A stretch of 64,000 nucleotides of DNA from Actinostola sp. cb2023 (lineage: Eukaryota; Cnidaria; Anthozoa; Actiniaria; Actinostolidae). Shown here in pieces: positions 1 through 11,304 of this stretch (positions are counted from its first letter, which is position 1; each line of letters opens with the position of its first letter). The stretch is from NCBI GenBank assembly GCA_033675265.1, contig JAUJYZ010001275.1, positions 62,001 through 126,000 of the forward strand. The letters run 5' to 3'. The notes under the pieces are model-generated. The model was not told the DNA's origin. It was given only the letters and a program-made list of their open reading frames with translations, and did not search any database. Position numbers and translations under genes: made by a program.

Positions 1-106
1 GGGATGCTGACCTGGCATGTTCAGGGAGATTAGTAACACTGTGCCCCAACAAATTAGATAAAGGATTTGAATATGAAGTTAATTGTTTTAAAACACTTTA
101 TTCCAG

Positions 107-186
107 ATGATCAAACAGATGAAGTGATTGCTGATGAACTTATTGATACGTTTGATAATGGAGCTGATTTTGATAATGATTCTCCA
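107..186 (+). CDS. Gelsolin gene 1 exon (acidic linker)
   Basis: Acceptor TTCCAG precedes position 107 and donor GTAAGT follows 186. It encodes a strongly acidic stretch rich in Asp and Glu, ending in phase 0. Acidic linkers between gelsolin repeats are common, but this segment alone is not diagnostic. Confidence 0.65.
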
Positions 187-498
187 GTAAGTTGGAATTA
201 ACATACTTATATATATATAACTAGCCTACCTACAATTTAGTGAGTGCTGCCTCCTAGCTATTGGTTTGTTGGTGTTGTGGTATTAAACCGTAAAATGTTA
301 GACTAAGAATTATATCTTGTCACTCAAAGAAGCCGGCTAGATAGACAAAAATTGAACACAATCTGAAATCCGATTCCCATTTGCCGTGGGATTTGCCTCA
401 GCGATGTTCCCGTAACTGACTCATGCATGATGTGTTCGTTTTATTTTGTGACCTTTAGGTCAAATTTTCCACTAGATCATTCGATCAGAATACTGAAA

Positions 499-602
499 GG
501 TAACCTGAGTATCAGGCTTTTTTGGTGGAAGGGGGAGAGAAAAAGAAAGGGCCCTCTCCCCCTACCCTTTCCTTTTTGAAGGCGGGATACTCAGGTTAAC
601 CG
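499..602. repeat. Short inverted repeat, about 100 bp
   Basis: GGTAACCTGAGTATC at 499-513 is the reverse complement of GATACTCAGGTTAACC at 586-601, around a purine-rich arm and a pyrimidine-rich arm. This looks like a small foldback element or MITE; no clear target-site duplication is visible. Confidence 0.5.
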
Positions 603-685
603 AAAGGCAGATCACACTTGAGTTGACGTACATCCCGTACAATGAAAGCAATCAGCTATCAACTTAACAGCAGGCTTAGTTTTGC

Positions 686-1800
686 TATAATAGTCCCTTT
701 TCGCATTCACAGATACCGCTGTAAAACCGCTGTACTTATTGACAACAGACGCACTTGTACAGGCTTAACCTCGAGTCGGTGTAAATTATTTACAAATACC
801 AACTAGACGCTTTAATAAGCGTTCACTCGTGCCCTGGTGCGATTGAGCACTGGGATGCATTGTAGCATGAAAGAAGTATACTTTATATGGACCTTCCATT
901 CGATGAGGGACTGCATGAGCTGTGAAGAACGAAGAGATCAGGAACGAACTGAACTGACCGAGACACTAGCACGTTTTCATTCTCACCCCAGACAATTTTC
1001 TTTGAACCACTTTATAAAGGTATTTTTGGAAAAAGGACAATCCTGGCAAGGAAACTCAAGCCATTCAGAATTAGCTCGTTAATTAGATAGGCCGGGAATA
1101 TTCCGTCCCTCCAATTACGAGATGTGTAAAACCTCAGTGTCTAGCAAGAGTTGCTTTAGTGTTTATCATTCCCGTTCACAGTCATACTCGATTGCAGATT
1201 GTGCTTAGTCATCATAGCTGTATTCACGACTAAAAACATTTCTCAATGTTTACATCTGAGATAACGATTATAGTCGGATCAAATCAGTGTTTGGTTACTT
1301 GTTGGGTGACTCGGTAGAACATACAGAATTTGGAATCGCCCCGCACTCGACAACATAATACCACCGGGCCAGCTCAGAATTTGTATAAACGGCCAACATC
1401 GAGAAAGCATACTTAGATTTGGAGAACTACATGTACAAATGTAGTCAGCTAGATATCTTTACGTGATTGATTCTGACAATTGAACTTGTCCCTGCTTGAC
1501 CTCCGGTGCCTCCTGATCGGTTTGTGATTTGTAATCTCTCTTGTGGACAGACTTCATGTCTCCATCTTCCATTTTATAACAACCACTAACAAAAAAAAAT
1601 AGACAGTCTGCAATTTAAGACTCCTGCCCCGGCCTTTGGCCAGGGCACGAGTAACAAGAACACGAAGAAATGTTGACATGAAACAATAGCAACATTTTTG
1701 AATTGCATGGACTGTTTTCTGAATCGAGGCAAAGCCTGTACAAATGCGTCTTTTGTCAAGGACAGCGGCCATCTCTAAACAACGCGAAACTGGAGTATTA
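686..1800. repeat. Inverted-repeat element, ends related to 4239-4488
   Basis: The left arm (about 686-835) and right arm (about 1630-1800) are diverged reverse complements sharing stretches such as ACAGGCTTAACCTCGA against TCGAGGCAAAGCCTGT. The right end finishes with CTGGAGTATTA, the same end as the compact foldback element at 4239-4488. Probably a longer member of the same non-autonomous DNA transposon family. No coding content recognised. Confidence 0.55.
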
Positions 1801-1927
1801 TCGAAAATTATATGTTCAATGATGTTCGATTGCAAACTCAATCGAACGATTGGCTTCGATTGATTTTTTGTTCGATTGGATATGCCGGGATAGACACAAA
1901 TAGTTGCTATAAACTATGAACACGAGT

Positions 1928-2060
1928 CTTGTAGTCGAAGCACGCACTGCATTGTGGTGGAAAGGAATGTACAAGAACGTTGCATTTTGGGATAGCTAGA
2001 ACAAAGCAATCCATTCTTGTAGTCGAAGCGTGCACTGCATTGTGGTAGAAAGGAATGTCG
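1928..2060 (+). repeat. Diverged direct repeat, two copies
   Basis: A segment of about 45 bp beginning CTTGTAGTCGAAGC and running through GCACTGCATTGTGG to AAAGGAATGT occurs twice, about 89 bp apart, with a few substitutions. Confidence 0.6.
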
Positions 2061-2224
2061 AACAGATCTCAAAATTTTCTACCATATCTACTAACTTAAC
2101 TGAATTAGGATCGCTGCCTTGCTATGCTCGCTCAGGCTCGCTTCGCTGCGGCAGCAATCATTGTCATCATGTTCATACACTACAAACATAACCACCACCA
2201 TAGTTACCATGGTACCATAGCCAC

Positions 2225-3990
2225 TCCCACTGCTGCCATCACCACCACCACTGTCACTATCATAGACATGCACTACTACCACTGTCACCACCATAGACAT
2301 GCACTACCACCAGTCACCACCATAGAAATGCACTACCACCACTGTCACCACCAGACATGCACTAACACCAGTCACCACCTTAGACATGTAGTACATGTCG
2401 TATTACATGTCTATGATAGTGACAGTGGTGGTAGTGTATGTCTATGGTGGTGACAGTGGCGGTAGTACATGTCTAAGGTGGTGACTGGTGTTAGTGCATG
2501 TCTGGTGGTGACTGGTGGTAGTGCATGTCTATGGTGGTGACTGGTGTTAGTGCATGCCTGGTGGTGACAGTGGTGGTAGTTCATGTCTATGGTGGTGACA
2601 GTGGTGGTAGTGCATGTGTATGGTGGTGACAGTGGTGGTAGTGCATGTGTATGGTGGTGACAGTGGTGGTAGTTCATGTCTATGGTGGTGACAGTGGTGG
2701 TAGTGCATGTGTATGATGGTGACAGTGGTGGTAGTGCATGTGTATGGTGGTGACAGTGGTGGTAGTTCATGTCTATGGTGGTGGTAGTGTATGTCTGTGA
2801 TAGCGACAGTGGTGGTAGTGCATGTTTATGGTGGTGACAGTGGTGGTAGTGCATGTGTATGATGGTGACAGTGGTGGTAGTGCATGTGTATGGTGGTGAC
2901 AGTGGTGTTAGTTCATGTCTATGGTGGTGGTAGTGTATGTCTGATAGCGACAGTGGTGGTGCATGTTTATGGTGGTGACAGTGGTGGTAGTGCATGTCTA
3001 TGATGGTGACTGGTGGTAGTGCATGTGTATGGTGGTGACAGTGGTGGTAGGGCATGTCTATGGTGGTGGTAGTGCATGTGTATGGTTGTGACAGTGGTGG
3101 TAGTGCATGTCTGGTGGTGACAGTGGTAGTAGTTCATGTCTATGGTGGTGACAGTGGTGATAGTGCATGTCTATGGTGGTGGTAGTGCAATGGTGGTGAC
3201 AGTGGTAGTAGTGCATGTCTGTGATAGCGACAGTGGTGGTAGTGCATGTGTATGGTGGTGACAGTGGTGGTAGTGCATGTCTATGGTGGTGACAGTGGTA
3301 GTAGTGTCACCCTCATAAAATAAAGTCTTTTGATTTGATTTTGATTTGATTTGATGTCTGTGATAGCGACAGTGGTGGTAGTGCATGTTTATGGTGGTGA
3401 CAGTGGTGGTAGTTCATGTCTATGGTGGTGGTAGTGCATGTGTATGGTGGTGACAGTGGTGGGAGTGCATGTGTATGGTGGTGACAGTGGTAGCAGTGCA
3501 TGTCTGTGATAGCGACAGTGGTGGTAGTGCATGTTTATGGTGGTGACAGTGGTGGTAGTTCATGTCTATGGTGGTGGTAGTGCATGTGTATGGTGGTGAC
3601 AGTGGTGGGAGTGCATGTGTATGGTGGTTACAGTGGTGGTAGTTCATGTCTATGGTGGTGGTAGTGTATGTCTGTGATAGCGATAGTGGTGGTAGTGCAT
3701 GTTTATGGTGGTGACAGTGGTGGTAGTTCATGTCTATGGTGGTGGTAGTGTATGTCTATGGTTGTGACTGGTGGTAGTGCATGTTTATGGTGGTGACAGT
3801 GGTGGTAGTTCATGTCTATGGTGGTGACAGTGGTGGTAGTGCATGTGTATGGTTGTGACAGTGGTGGTAGTGCATGTTTATGGTGGTGACAGTGGTGGTA
3901 GTTCATGTCTATGATAGTAACAGTGGTGGTAGTGTATGTCTATGGTGGTGACAGTGGTGGTATTGCATGTCTATGGTGGTGACAGTGAAT
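2225..3990. repeat. 31-bp-type minisatellite with an orientation switch
   Basis: Tandem units of about 31 bp (TATGGTGGTGACAGTGGTGG plus TAGTGCATGTG and variants) fill about 1.75 kb of the intron. Units from about 2225 to 2395 read in the opposite orientation (CCACCACCATAGACATG) to those from about 2400 onward. A T-rich tract at 3303-3357 interrupts the array. Units vary by loss of the GACAGTGGTGG block and single substitutions. The open frames across it are repeat translations, not genes. Confidence 0.9.
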
Positions 3991-4087
3991 GAATAAAACT
4001 TTATTTAAACAGGGTTGTCCCTTCAGTATGGTAGTGCATGTCTATGCCACATCTATTAATAATGACCAATAAATGTTTAACATGTAG

Positions 4088-4128
4088 AGTTTGGAAGACG
4101 ATGAACCTCCAGAGACGGTCCTCATCAA
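4088..4128 (+). CDS. Gelsolin gene 1 exon
   Basis: A 41-bp exon between acceptor ATGTAG and donor GTGAGT encodes SLEDDEPPETVLI and the first two bases of a Lys codon completed by the next exon. It leads into the gelsolin repeat. Very short, so it is supported mainly by phase continuity with its neighbours. Confidence 0.7.
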
Positions 4129-4238
4129 GTGAGTGAAAAGAGTTGCTTGTGTTTGTTTCTAAGATGAGACATTAATTTGCATCATTTACAAGTTATTTTC
4201 TGATTGGCTAAAATTCAGAATACTTACAATTAGCCCAA

Positions 4239-4488
4239 TAATACTCCAGTTTCGAGTTGTTAGACATCGCTGTACACCTTGATGAAAGACGCGTTTGCTC
4301 AGGCTTAGCCTCAATTCAGTGTAAATTATGCACAAATACCGACGAGAACGTGAAAAAGTGTTGACATTCAACAATAGAAACCATTTTTAATTTCACGGGT
4401 TATTCTCTGGATTGAGGCTAAGCCTGAGCAAATGCGTCTTTTGTCAAGGAGTACAGCGGTGTCTAAACAACTCGAAACTGGAGTATTA
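4239..4488. mobile_element. Palindromic MITE, about 250 bp
   Basis: The ends are reverse complements: TAATACTCCAGTTTCGAGTT at the left and AACTCGAAACTGGAGTATTA at the right, with complementarity running inward through the AGGCTTAGCCTCAAT region. The family also appears at 686-1800. Foldback structure without coding capacity is typical of non-autonomous DNA transposons; the superfamily cannot be assigned. Confidence 0.7.
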
Positions 4489-4743
4489 CTATATCTATAA
4501 TTGATGATGACATTATCCAGAGAGCGAATCATACAAAGATAACAATGTTTGTAAGTTATAAAGTAATTAGTCACATGGTAATTTATTTACGCTTGACGAA
4601 ACATAACACATTACTTTACAAATGTTTATCTAAATGGCATCTTTGCTTCTTGGGCTTCCTGTGCTAGTCTTTGTTTCCCATCAACTGTCAATAAATCAAT
4701 AGTCTTGTCTACATAGACTAATAAAAAGCTCTGTTGTTTTTAG

Positions 4744-4835
4744 ACTGTCTGATGCTGGTGGAGAATTAGAATACAAAGCGATAGCAAGAGGAAAGGGGGT
4801 TAATAGTAGAAAAACGCAGCTAAAGAGCGAGGATG
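4744..4835 (+). CDS. Gelsolin gene 1 exon (start of last gelsolin repeat)
   Basis: Acceptor TTTTTAG, donor GTATGT. It encodes the KLSDAGGELEYKAIARGKG start of a gelsolin repeat and enters at the third position of the Lys codon begun in the previous exon. It ends with one base of the Val codon of DVFILD, so the exon chain is in phase. Confidence 0.85.
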
Positions 4836-4930
4836 GTATGTGTAGTATTGTTAGTATCATCACCACCACAAACTCCATCATCATCAGCATCATCAGGGTA
4901 TTTATTTATTTCTACAATAGAATCGACAGC

Positions 4931-5226
4931 AACTAACAACATTGAATTACAACAGCACCATCGCAACACTGCACTACAACAACAACAAGCTAAAAGAACT
5001 GACACAAACTGACAATAGAGTCGTCAACAACTAACAACATTGAATTACAACAGCACCATCGCAACACTGCACTACAACAACAACAAGCTAAAAGAACTGA
5101 CACAAACTGACAATAGAGTCGTCAACAACTAACAACATTGAATTACAACAGCACCATCGCAACACTGCACTACAACAACAACAAGCTAAAAGAACTGACA
5201 CAAACTGACAATAGAGTCGTCAACAA
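4931..5226 (+). repeat. 98-bp tandem repeat, three copies
   Basis: Three near-identical 98-bp units beginning AACTAACAACATTGAATTAC, within the intron between two gelsolin gene 1 exons. Near identity implies recent amplification. The tail of the unit (GAACTGACACAAACTGACAA) recurs once at about 41825 in gene 2. Confidence 0.9.
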
Positions 5227-5321
5227 CTAAGCGAACAGATGCATGGCACGGTACCGTAACTTTTCCACCCATACAAAGACGCCTCTATTATACACTGTAC
5301 ATGGTGTTTTTAACTTTTCAG

Positions 5322-5413
5322 TTTTCATCCTTGATACTGGAAGGCACTGCTTTGTTTGGATAGGGAAGAATTCCAGCGCAGTTGAGAAGAAGAATGGTTT
5401 ATCCTATTCTCAT
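5322..5413 (+). CDS. Gelsolin gene 1 exon (gelsolin core)
   Basis: Acceptor ACTTTTCAG and donor GTAAGT border an exon encoding FILDTG, FVWIGK and EKKNGLSYSH. This is the central beta-strand and long-helix region of a gelsolin repeat, including the DTG and WIGK positions conserved across the family. It is the strongest single piece of evidence for gene identity. Confidence 0.92.
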
Positions 5414-5599
5414 GTAAGTCATCGGTCTTTCTTGCTTGCCCTCTTGCATTACATTACTCCTGTCTGCAGTGTGACTGCTATTGTTCTAAATGGTTGTAAT
5501 AGTATATGTGTAGCTGTCTACATACATACATACATACATACATATAGTTTATTTAAACTCCATCTGTTCATGTGTACGATAACTGTATATTGTTTTTAG

Positions 5600-5692
5600 A
5601 TGTATCTCAATACCACCAAACACCCTCTTGTTTCTGTAACCTGCTTCAATGAAGGAAATGAACCTCAAGATTTCCTCGATGCCTTTAAGTAA
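5600..5692 (+). CDS. Gelsolin gene 1 terminal exon with stop
   Basis: Acceptor TTTTTAG, then a frame encoding MYLNTTKHPLVSV through EPQDFLDAFK and a TAA stop. The EP..F...F pattern closes the gelsolin fold. No AATAAA signal is obvious immediately downstream. Confidence 0.88.
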   Translation: MYLNTTKHPLVSVTCFNEGNEPQDFLDAFK

Positions 5693-5758
5693 TGAACACT
5701 TAAAGTAAGTTTAAACCTACCTGATACCTTCATGTCAATAATAATAATTTATTCATTT

Positions 5759-5880
5759 ATAGTGAAATGACAAAGTAGTTGGATCGTATGGTCGGTCTAT
5801 TTAGTAATGCGTGGTTGTCAATAGTGAAATGACAAAGTAGTTGGATCGTATGGTCGGTCTATTTAGTAATGCGTGGTTGA
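5759..5880 (+). repeat. 62-bp-period tandem duplication
   Basis: The segment ATAGTGAAATGACAAAGTAG through AATGCGTGGTTG is present twice in tandem without visible differences, just downstream of the gelsolin gene 1 stop. Confidence 0.85.
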
Positions 5881-6022
5881 AGGTTTTGGGTTTTAATATT
5901 TGTTATTATTGAATGTTTTTATTAGAAGCCGATCACCACAAGATATTGGATACAGTTTACCTGTTCTACAATCTAGTCACTTTATAATTCACTGATATAT
6001 TATTAGACTGATCAATGTTGGT

Positions 6023-6156
6023 ATAGGTAATCGCATGGGGCCCAGTAAAATTAACGATTAATTTCACGTGTGTTTTCAAATTTTCCCAATTTGGAAACTT
6101 TGAAAACACAAGTGAAATTAATCCTTAATTTTACGAGGAACCATGCGATTACTTGT
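6023..6156. repeat. Foldback element with TAATCGCATGG ends
   Basis: GGTAATCGCATGG near the left end and CCATGCGATTAC near the right end are inverted, and the interior (CACGTGTGTTTTCAAA against TTTGAAAACACAAGTG) continues the palindrome. A roughly 130-bp hairpin, probably a MITE. Confidence 0.65.
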
Positions 6157-6479
6157 TTATAATATAAAGGGCAAAATTCAAACAAAATATAGCGCGTGCC
6201 TCACTGATTTGATTCGCCAATGGCGTATGATCGTGCGCTCTGTGAACTTTTCACTGAAAAACAACCAACTTTTTGCTGTTTTATATATTAGAATTGAATG
6301 AATAGCGATAAAAGTATGTTTTTCTGACGCTACAGTACTTCTACGTAGAAATGCGACAGGTTTTTCTCAAGTTGAGACAATGTAGCGATCAACCAATCAC
6401 TATCAAGTAACCATGCCCTCAAGGAAAAAAGCCCTTCATGAGCCAATCAGCACTGAGGAATTTTGCCCTCTATGTTATA
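6157..6479. repeat. Foldback element with TTATAA...AGGGCAAAATTC ends
   Basis: TTATAATATAAAGGGCAAAA at the left end and the near reverse complement ending TTTTGCCCTCTATGTTATAA at the right end enclose about 320 bp without coding content. It abuts the previous hairpin and the start of the 28-bp satellite. Confidence 0.65.
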
Positions 6480-6481
6480 AG

Positions 6482-7008
6482 TCATGATATATTATTAGAC
6501 TGATCAATGTTATGATATATTATTAGACTGATCAATGTTATGATATATTATTAGACTGATCAATGTTATGATATATTATTAGACTGATCAATGTTATGAT
6601 ATATTATTAGACTGATCAATGTTATGATATATTATTAGACTGATCAATGTTATGATATATTATTAGACTGATCAATGTTATGATATATTATTAGACTGAT
6701 CAATGTTAGTCATGATATATTATTAGACTGATCAATGTTAGTCATGATATATTATTAGACTGATCAATGTTATGATATATTATTAGACTGATCAATGTTA
6801 TGATATATTATTAGACTGATCAATGTTATGATATATTATTAGACTGATCAATGTTATGATATATTATTAGACTGATCAATGTTATGATATATTATTAGAC
6901 TGATCAATGTTATGATATATTATTAGACTGATCAATGTTATGATATATTATTAGACTGATCAATGTTATGATATATTATTAGACTGATCAGTCATGTTAG
7001 TCATGATA
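6482..7008 (+). repeat. 28-bp satellite (TGATATATTATTAGACTGATCAATGTTA)n
   Basis: About 18 nearly identical 28-bp units, with GTCA inserted in a few. A single unit occurs separately at 5993-6019, on the far side of the two foldback elements. Near identity implies recent expansion. Confidence 0.92.
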
Positions 7009-9141
7009 TACTTCAATTACTCTTTGCTGATAGATGTACTATATGTCTGCGAAGACAACTCTTTTTTGAACTCCAGTAACATGCGCCATTTGTGAAGCAG
7101 ATTTTGTATGACTGGAAAACCTGTAGGAAATGACACGGTTATGACTAAGAATTACGCGTCATTTCTATTGCTTTTTCTCATCTCAAAGCGCGGATCCAGA
7201 TAAAGAAACCGTTCAGTAAATAACAAACAATTATTGATCTTCTAGAGAATCCATTCTTGAAATTGGCCTGTAGGCATACCCCTAGAACCCTCAAATCTCC
7301 CGCCTTCGGGGATCGCCCCATATCGGAAACAGTTCTTTTGTTTCTGTGTCCGCGCCTGCTGTCATACGAAGTCTGCTGTTATACATGTAACTGCACTCAA
7401 AACACTACACAACCAATCACATCCCACGTTTGTTGATTGTTGGATCGCGTTGCCTGATCTCTTCACCTAGTATATATTTAGAGCACACTTATCTAATACA
7501 ATCATATAGCATATTTATTCGACAATTCGAAGCTTTCAATAATCATTTGTATGCTTAGAACTAACTGAATGACTACACAATAAAGTATTTCAAGATTTAT
7601 CTAAGCCTTTCTATCTATTGCCTGTATGATCCTTGCACTGTAGACCAGATATCAGTGGACACCCTCACCCTTATGTTCAACGCAAACGCTTGCAAAGGCT
7701 TCAGAGTACGAGTGCAGTGTTTGTCATTACTGCATAACGCCGGCAACTTTAACTTGCAAAATTGTTTGCTTTGTGATAGATTAGTTGTTATTTTGAAATC
7801 AATAAATGTTTAATTGGGAACACAGCAATCTTGTAATGGTCGTTTATGTATATATTATTTCAAAATAGATTATGCATTGCAGTAAAGCAATGAAGAACAA
7901 CAGAGTGTAGACACTGTTTACTTTAGGCACCACACGGACTGTTTCCGAAAGTTTCCGATTTCATTTTATAGAAAAAGTAACGAAAGCTTCACGTCCACTA
8001 GTGTCTTCGAATCGTTAACACTAAACCGTTTCACATACATTTCGAGGCTTTTGCATACTAAAACGATGGGACACGATGTTTGTTTATACTGAGAACAGTA
8101 ATCTATTTCCACCGGCTTCCCTTCACTCTTTAAGCTATGGGTAGGGAAGAAACGTTGGTTACTCTATGCGGCTAGCTGTAATCTATTCCTTGAGGCCTTG
8201 CGTTATACTCCTCCCAATCTCAAAAATAAAATAGGATCCGAAAACAGCTCAGTGTTTCCCTGTATCGGTCCCCTGCCACAAAACATTCAGGATCACGTGG
8301 CGTAAGGTTAGATATATCTGTAAATACTTGCGGCCCGGAATCACAAGTGTCGATATGATCGCATAAATATGGGCATTTTCTGTTGCCACTCCCTGGGCTA
8401 GTAGAGGAGCGCCGTTATAAGAGATCCAATTTGTCCTGCGTAACATGCACCTCTTGTGGATCACACTGAGTAAGCAATTCCCATTGTGGGTATGATACGG
8501 CTTCCAGTGATGAACTGGCAAAAAGGAAGAAGGATCGAAGAAGGACCTGATAAACGTTAAGGAACATGAGAACTGAGAGACGGCAACATGATAATGTTGT
8601 CACCAAAATGAAACCCAGGGAGTGACAGCTTTGGCGCCCGGTAATCCGAGAGGGTGCTTTAGAGACCCCTCCAAGCACTGTCACTGGGGAAAATAAAAGG
8701 AGACTCCCCCCGGGCAACCACCCCCATACCCGATAAGGAATAAGGAAACCAACAATTGATTAACTACACTCAGGATAGAGATTGCTCTGTATTTAATCAA
8801 AATACCTCGCCTTGCGGAGAAAATACACATTAACTTCGCAATCAACGCCTCCACGGAAGGCTGGTTGCTGTCTTCGAATAGTAATCTATTCTATGATACT
8901 CGCATTCATGCTCAGTTGAATTTAGTATGGGATAAAATATCGATTCGCGCCACCTAACCTTTATCTGTTACTATATACTACATGTATATGTAACTAGGCC
9001 CTAGACCTCCAAATATCTAAATAACCCCCATACTCATTCAATTATTCCCAATCCTCAACCTCCGACCCTTCTAATTCAAAACAGTTTGACAGCTATACCA
9101 CAATGGTCATAAGGGTATCAATGGGTTCAAGCCTATACATT

Positions 9142-9292
9142 ATGAGAGATGTAAACGTTTCGTTGGATGTTCACACGGAAATGCAGATAGGAATTGCCGT
9201 AGTTTATTAATATCTTGCCAGTCCGCCACATCTGATGCTGAAGAGGAGGCGAGCTTGGCCGACACACCACTAGGATTAAGTACTTTAGCTAA
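9142..9292 (-). pseudogene. DIRS tyrosine recombinase, C-terminal end
   Basis: Reads AKVLNPSG..ASDVADW to a stop at the end of the recombinase. It continues the frame of 10675-10783, from which it is separated by the 1.38-kb insertion 9293-10671. Together they give the HVGW and TALHYLQLAK motifs around the nucleophilic Tyr. Confidence 0.8.
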
Positions 9293-10671
9293 GGGGCGGA
9301 CCATTTGATTTTTGATGGGGGGTGGGGGCGATTTAAAGTATGGTCGATATTTTTTTTTCACCTTTTCATGTTGCACGATATTTTTTCACTGCCTTAGGCC
9401 CTTGCACGATATTTTTTTTAACCAAAGTTATTTTTGTTTGCCAATATCTATTAATTATTGCCAAATTGATAATATTGAAATTTGTATAATAAATTACCTT
9501 TGTTATTTTATTTTATTATTTGTACAGTCTGTTGTTCTACTTACATCATGATTTATTAAATTTACATGCCATCAATCAATGAACGGTGAAATTTCCACTG
9601 AAACAGAAAAATTATAGGGAGTATAAGCTTATAATATAAACTATGTGTACCTCCCAAGAATGCGCGATTTGATTGGTTGTTGAGCGTGCATTATTATAGT
9701 TTAGGGGGGGGGGGGGGGGTAGTTTTCGTAAATTAGTAAGGTTTGAACATTTTTTATCATTTGTATATAATTATTTCCAGTGTTGTGTAATGCGCATTTG
9801 ATCATATTCAAATGTTAAAATGCGCAATATAAGCAATAAACATTATTATTATTATTATTATTATAGAAGTACGGAGCAGCGAAAACAAAACAGAAATAAA
9901 GCCTGTTTAAAACTAGTTTTATATTATAAAGCGGATATTAGTTAAATATATAATTATGAAGTATTCAATGCTCGCGTTGCAATACTTTCCAGAGGCGTAG
10001 CATGCTTTTTTCCACTACGCATAGAGAAACAAGTGTCAAAGCCGCGCGCTTCTAGGGGGGTCAGGGGAAATTTTGAAATATAGAGCCTTGGAAATACCAT
10101 TTTCTTCGTTTTCCAGCGGATTTTCTCGCTATACACAAATATATAATAGTAAAATGCTGATCACTCAGTTTTTTTTGTAGTTTATTTTGTTTGAGAGACT
10201 GTTCACTGGGGCTGCTTCTAAATACAATAATATTATACATATACACACTCCCTGAAGTGACATTTCCTTGGTGTTTGACTCGCCGATGATTCAGGATCCG
10301 GATTTCATAATTTCACTAGTCAGCTTTACGATTTTGTCTTAGATTTCTTTTTTTTATATATTTATATTTGAATGATTTTAAATTGTACGCTAGGTTTTGA
10401 ATTTGAAAGTTCAAGACCTGTCCCGTGCAGAGTACACAGGTATCCCATATGAACAATCAATACCCGAATCTGGAGACGAAAAAAATGCATGAACATTCAA
10501 ATTTAGGTCTACCAAATTTAAAATAAGCTGAAGTTGGTGTCACAATAATGCACGATCTTTTTTTTGATGCATTTGTTCTTGCACGATATTTTTTTAAAGG
10601 TGGAAGTGCTTGCTCGATATTTTTTTTGGGATTTAACCCCCACCCCCATCAACGATCAAATGGTCCGCCCC
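9293..10671. mobile_element. 1.38-kb non-autonomous DNA transposon, copy 1 (TAA duplication)
   Basis: Inverted ends start GGGGCGGACCATTTGAT and close with the reverse complement ATCAAATGGTCCGCCCC. The host trinucleotide TAA is duplicated at 9290-9292 and 10672-10674. A nearly identical copy in opposite orientation lies at 36502-37888, also flanked by TAA. No transposase seen. A 3-bp TAA duplication would suit the PIF/Harbinger superfamily, but that is inference. It has a long poly-G run near 9705 and sits inside the DIRS recombinase gene. Confidence 0.92.
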
Positions 10672-10674
10672 TAA

Positions 10675-10783
10675 CTGGAGATAGTGGAGTGCCGTATGCC
10701 GACGTGTCCAACCCACGTGGCCATTATCTCCGCCAAGTCCGCTCCCTTGAGAGCTAAGGTTATTGCACATCCAGAACGAAAAC
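10675..10783 (-). pseudogene. DIRS tyrosine recombinase, catalytic Arg/His/Tyr segment
   Basis: The - strand encodes FRSGCAITLALKGADLAEIM and, after a one-base frameshift, HVGWTRRHTALHYLQL. These carry the catalytic Arg of the H-x-x-R box, the following His and the nucleophilic Tyr. It adjoins the solo LTR at its 5' side and the TAA element at its 3' side. Confidence 0.8.
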
Positions 10784-11138
10784 TGGTCCGCGGGAGAAAC
10801 AGTAGAAGTCAGAGAATCGTATAACGTTTTATTCGATCTGCAAGTTGATAAATGCTGCTGTTTCTACATCACAATACATACTTGTGTCTTTTAAAAAGTG
10901 TTCAAATCAGAATGATCAACTTTTTCTGTGACTCCTTTTCAGGTTAGCGGCATAAAACTGGTTAGCATAAAACTACGGGTCAGCTTGCTTCATTCACATC
11001 TTTATACTCGCGTTGCAACTATAACACTGAAACTTGATACATATAACTGTCACTAAATCATGTCCATAAATGGCAAATGGCAATTGTCACTTTTATCACT
11101 AATTATTAACTATTCAGTTCTCATTATTCATCTAAACA
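10784..11138. mobile_element. Solo-LTR-like insertion, 355 bp
   Basis: Begins TGGTCCGCGG, ends ATCTAAACA (TG...CA), and is flanked by a perfect 5-bp duplication AAAAC at 10779-10783 and 11139-11143. Removing it restores the recombinase HGF-RSG reading frame exactly. TG/CA ends with a 5-bp duplication are the hallmark of an LTR retrotransposon reduced to one LTR. No coding content; family and orientation unknown. Confidence 0.8.
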
Positions 11139-11143
11139 AAAAC

Positions 11144-11304
11144 CATGCAGTGTCTCTCCCTCGTGTACGTTCATTTCTTTCAGATAGAGCTTCAGACGAG
11201 CTTCTGCCGCTGCTGACGATAATGGCGAGTTAATAATTCCTCTATCTGGTGTCGTAGGCCGAAAAAGATAACCTCTTGTAAGGTCCACTCCAATCTGTCG
11301 AGCC
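11144..11304 (-). pseudogene. DIRS tyrosine recombinase, middle segment
   Basis: Encodes ARQIGVDLTRGYLF through SAAAEARLKLYLKEM to GETLHGF, the stretch leading to the catalytic His of the HxxR box. Upstream it is cut by the foldback element (11305-14461), downstream by the solo LTR. It joins the ARQ end of the N-terminal segment through the shared 9-bp duplication. Confidence 0.82.

Larger units (their letters stand above)
187..4087 (+). other. Gelsolin gene 1 intron, no gene seen
   Basis: Intron between the acidic-linker exon and the SLEDDEPP exon. It holds a small inverted repeat (499-602), a longer inverted-repeat element (686-1800), an 89-bp-period direct repeat (1928-2060) and a large minisatellite (2225-3990). 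No other protein-coding signal is convincing; the long His/Thr/Pro-rich reading frames here are translations of the minisatellite. Confidence 0.7.
107..5692 (+). other. Gelsolin-family gene 1, 3' part (five exons)
   Basis: Five + strand exons (107-186, 4088-4128, 4744-4835, 5322-5413, 5600-5692) join in continuous reading phase with AG/GT borders and end at a TAA stop. The product is an acidic linker followed by one complete C-terminal gelsolin repeat with the family signatures KLSDA, DVFILDTG, FVWIGK and AFK at the C-terminus. Gelsolin/severin/villin proteins bind, sever and cap actin filaments in a Ca2+-dependent way. The 5' exons lie before the window. A paralogue begins at 34888 on the same strand, so this looks like a tandem pair. 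Splicing is inferred from consensus sites and family fit, not from transcripts. Confidence 0.85.
5693..9139. other. Intergenic region between gelsolin gene 1 and the DIRS remnant
   Basis: Holds a 62-bp-period duplication, two adjacent inverted-repeat elements and a 28-bp satellite up to about 7000. From about 7010 to 9139 I see no gene. The 8230-9139 part is moderately GC-rich, lies just downstream of the DIRS recombinase remnant on the - strand, and may be its 3' terminal region, but I could not find matching terminal repeats. Confidence 0.55.

Noticed and set aside
2411..3906. Long His/Thr/Pro-rich reading frames on the - strand
   Set aside because: They are translations of the 31-bp minisatellite with no start context or domain, and frames overlap each other.
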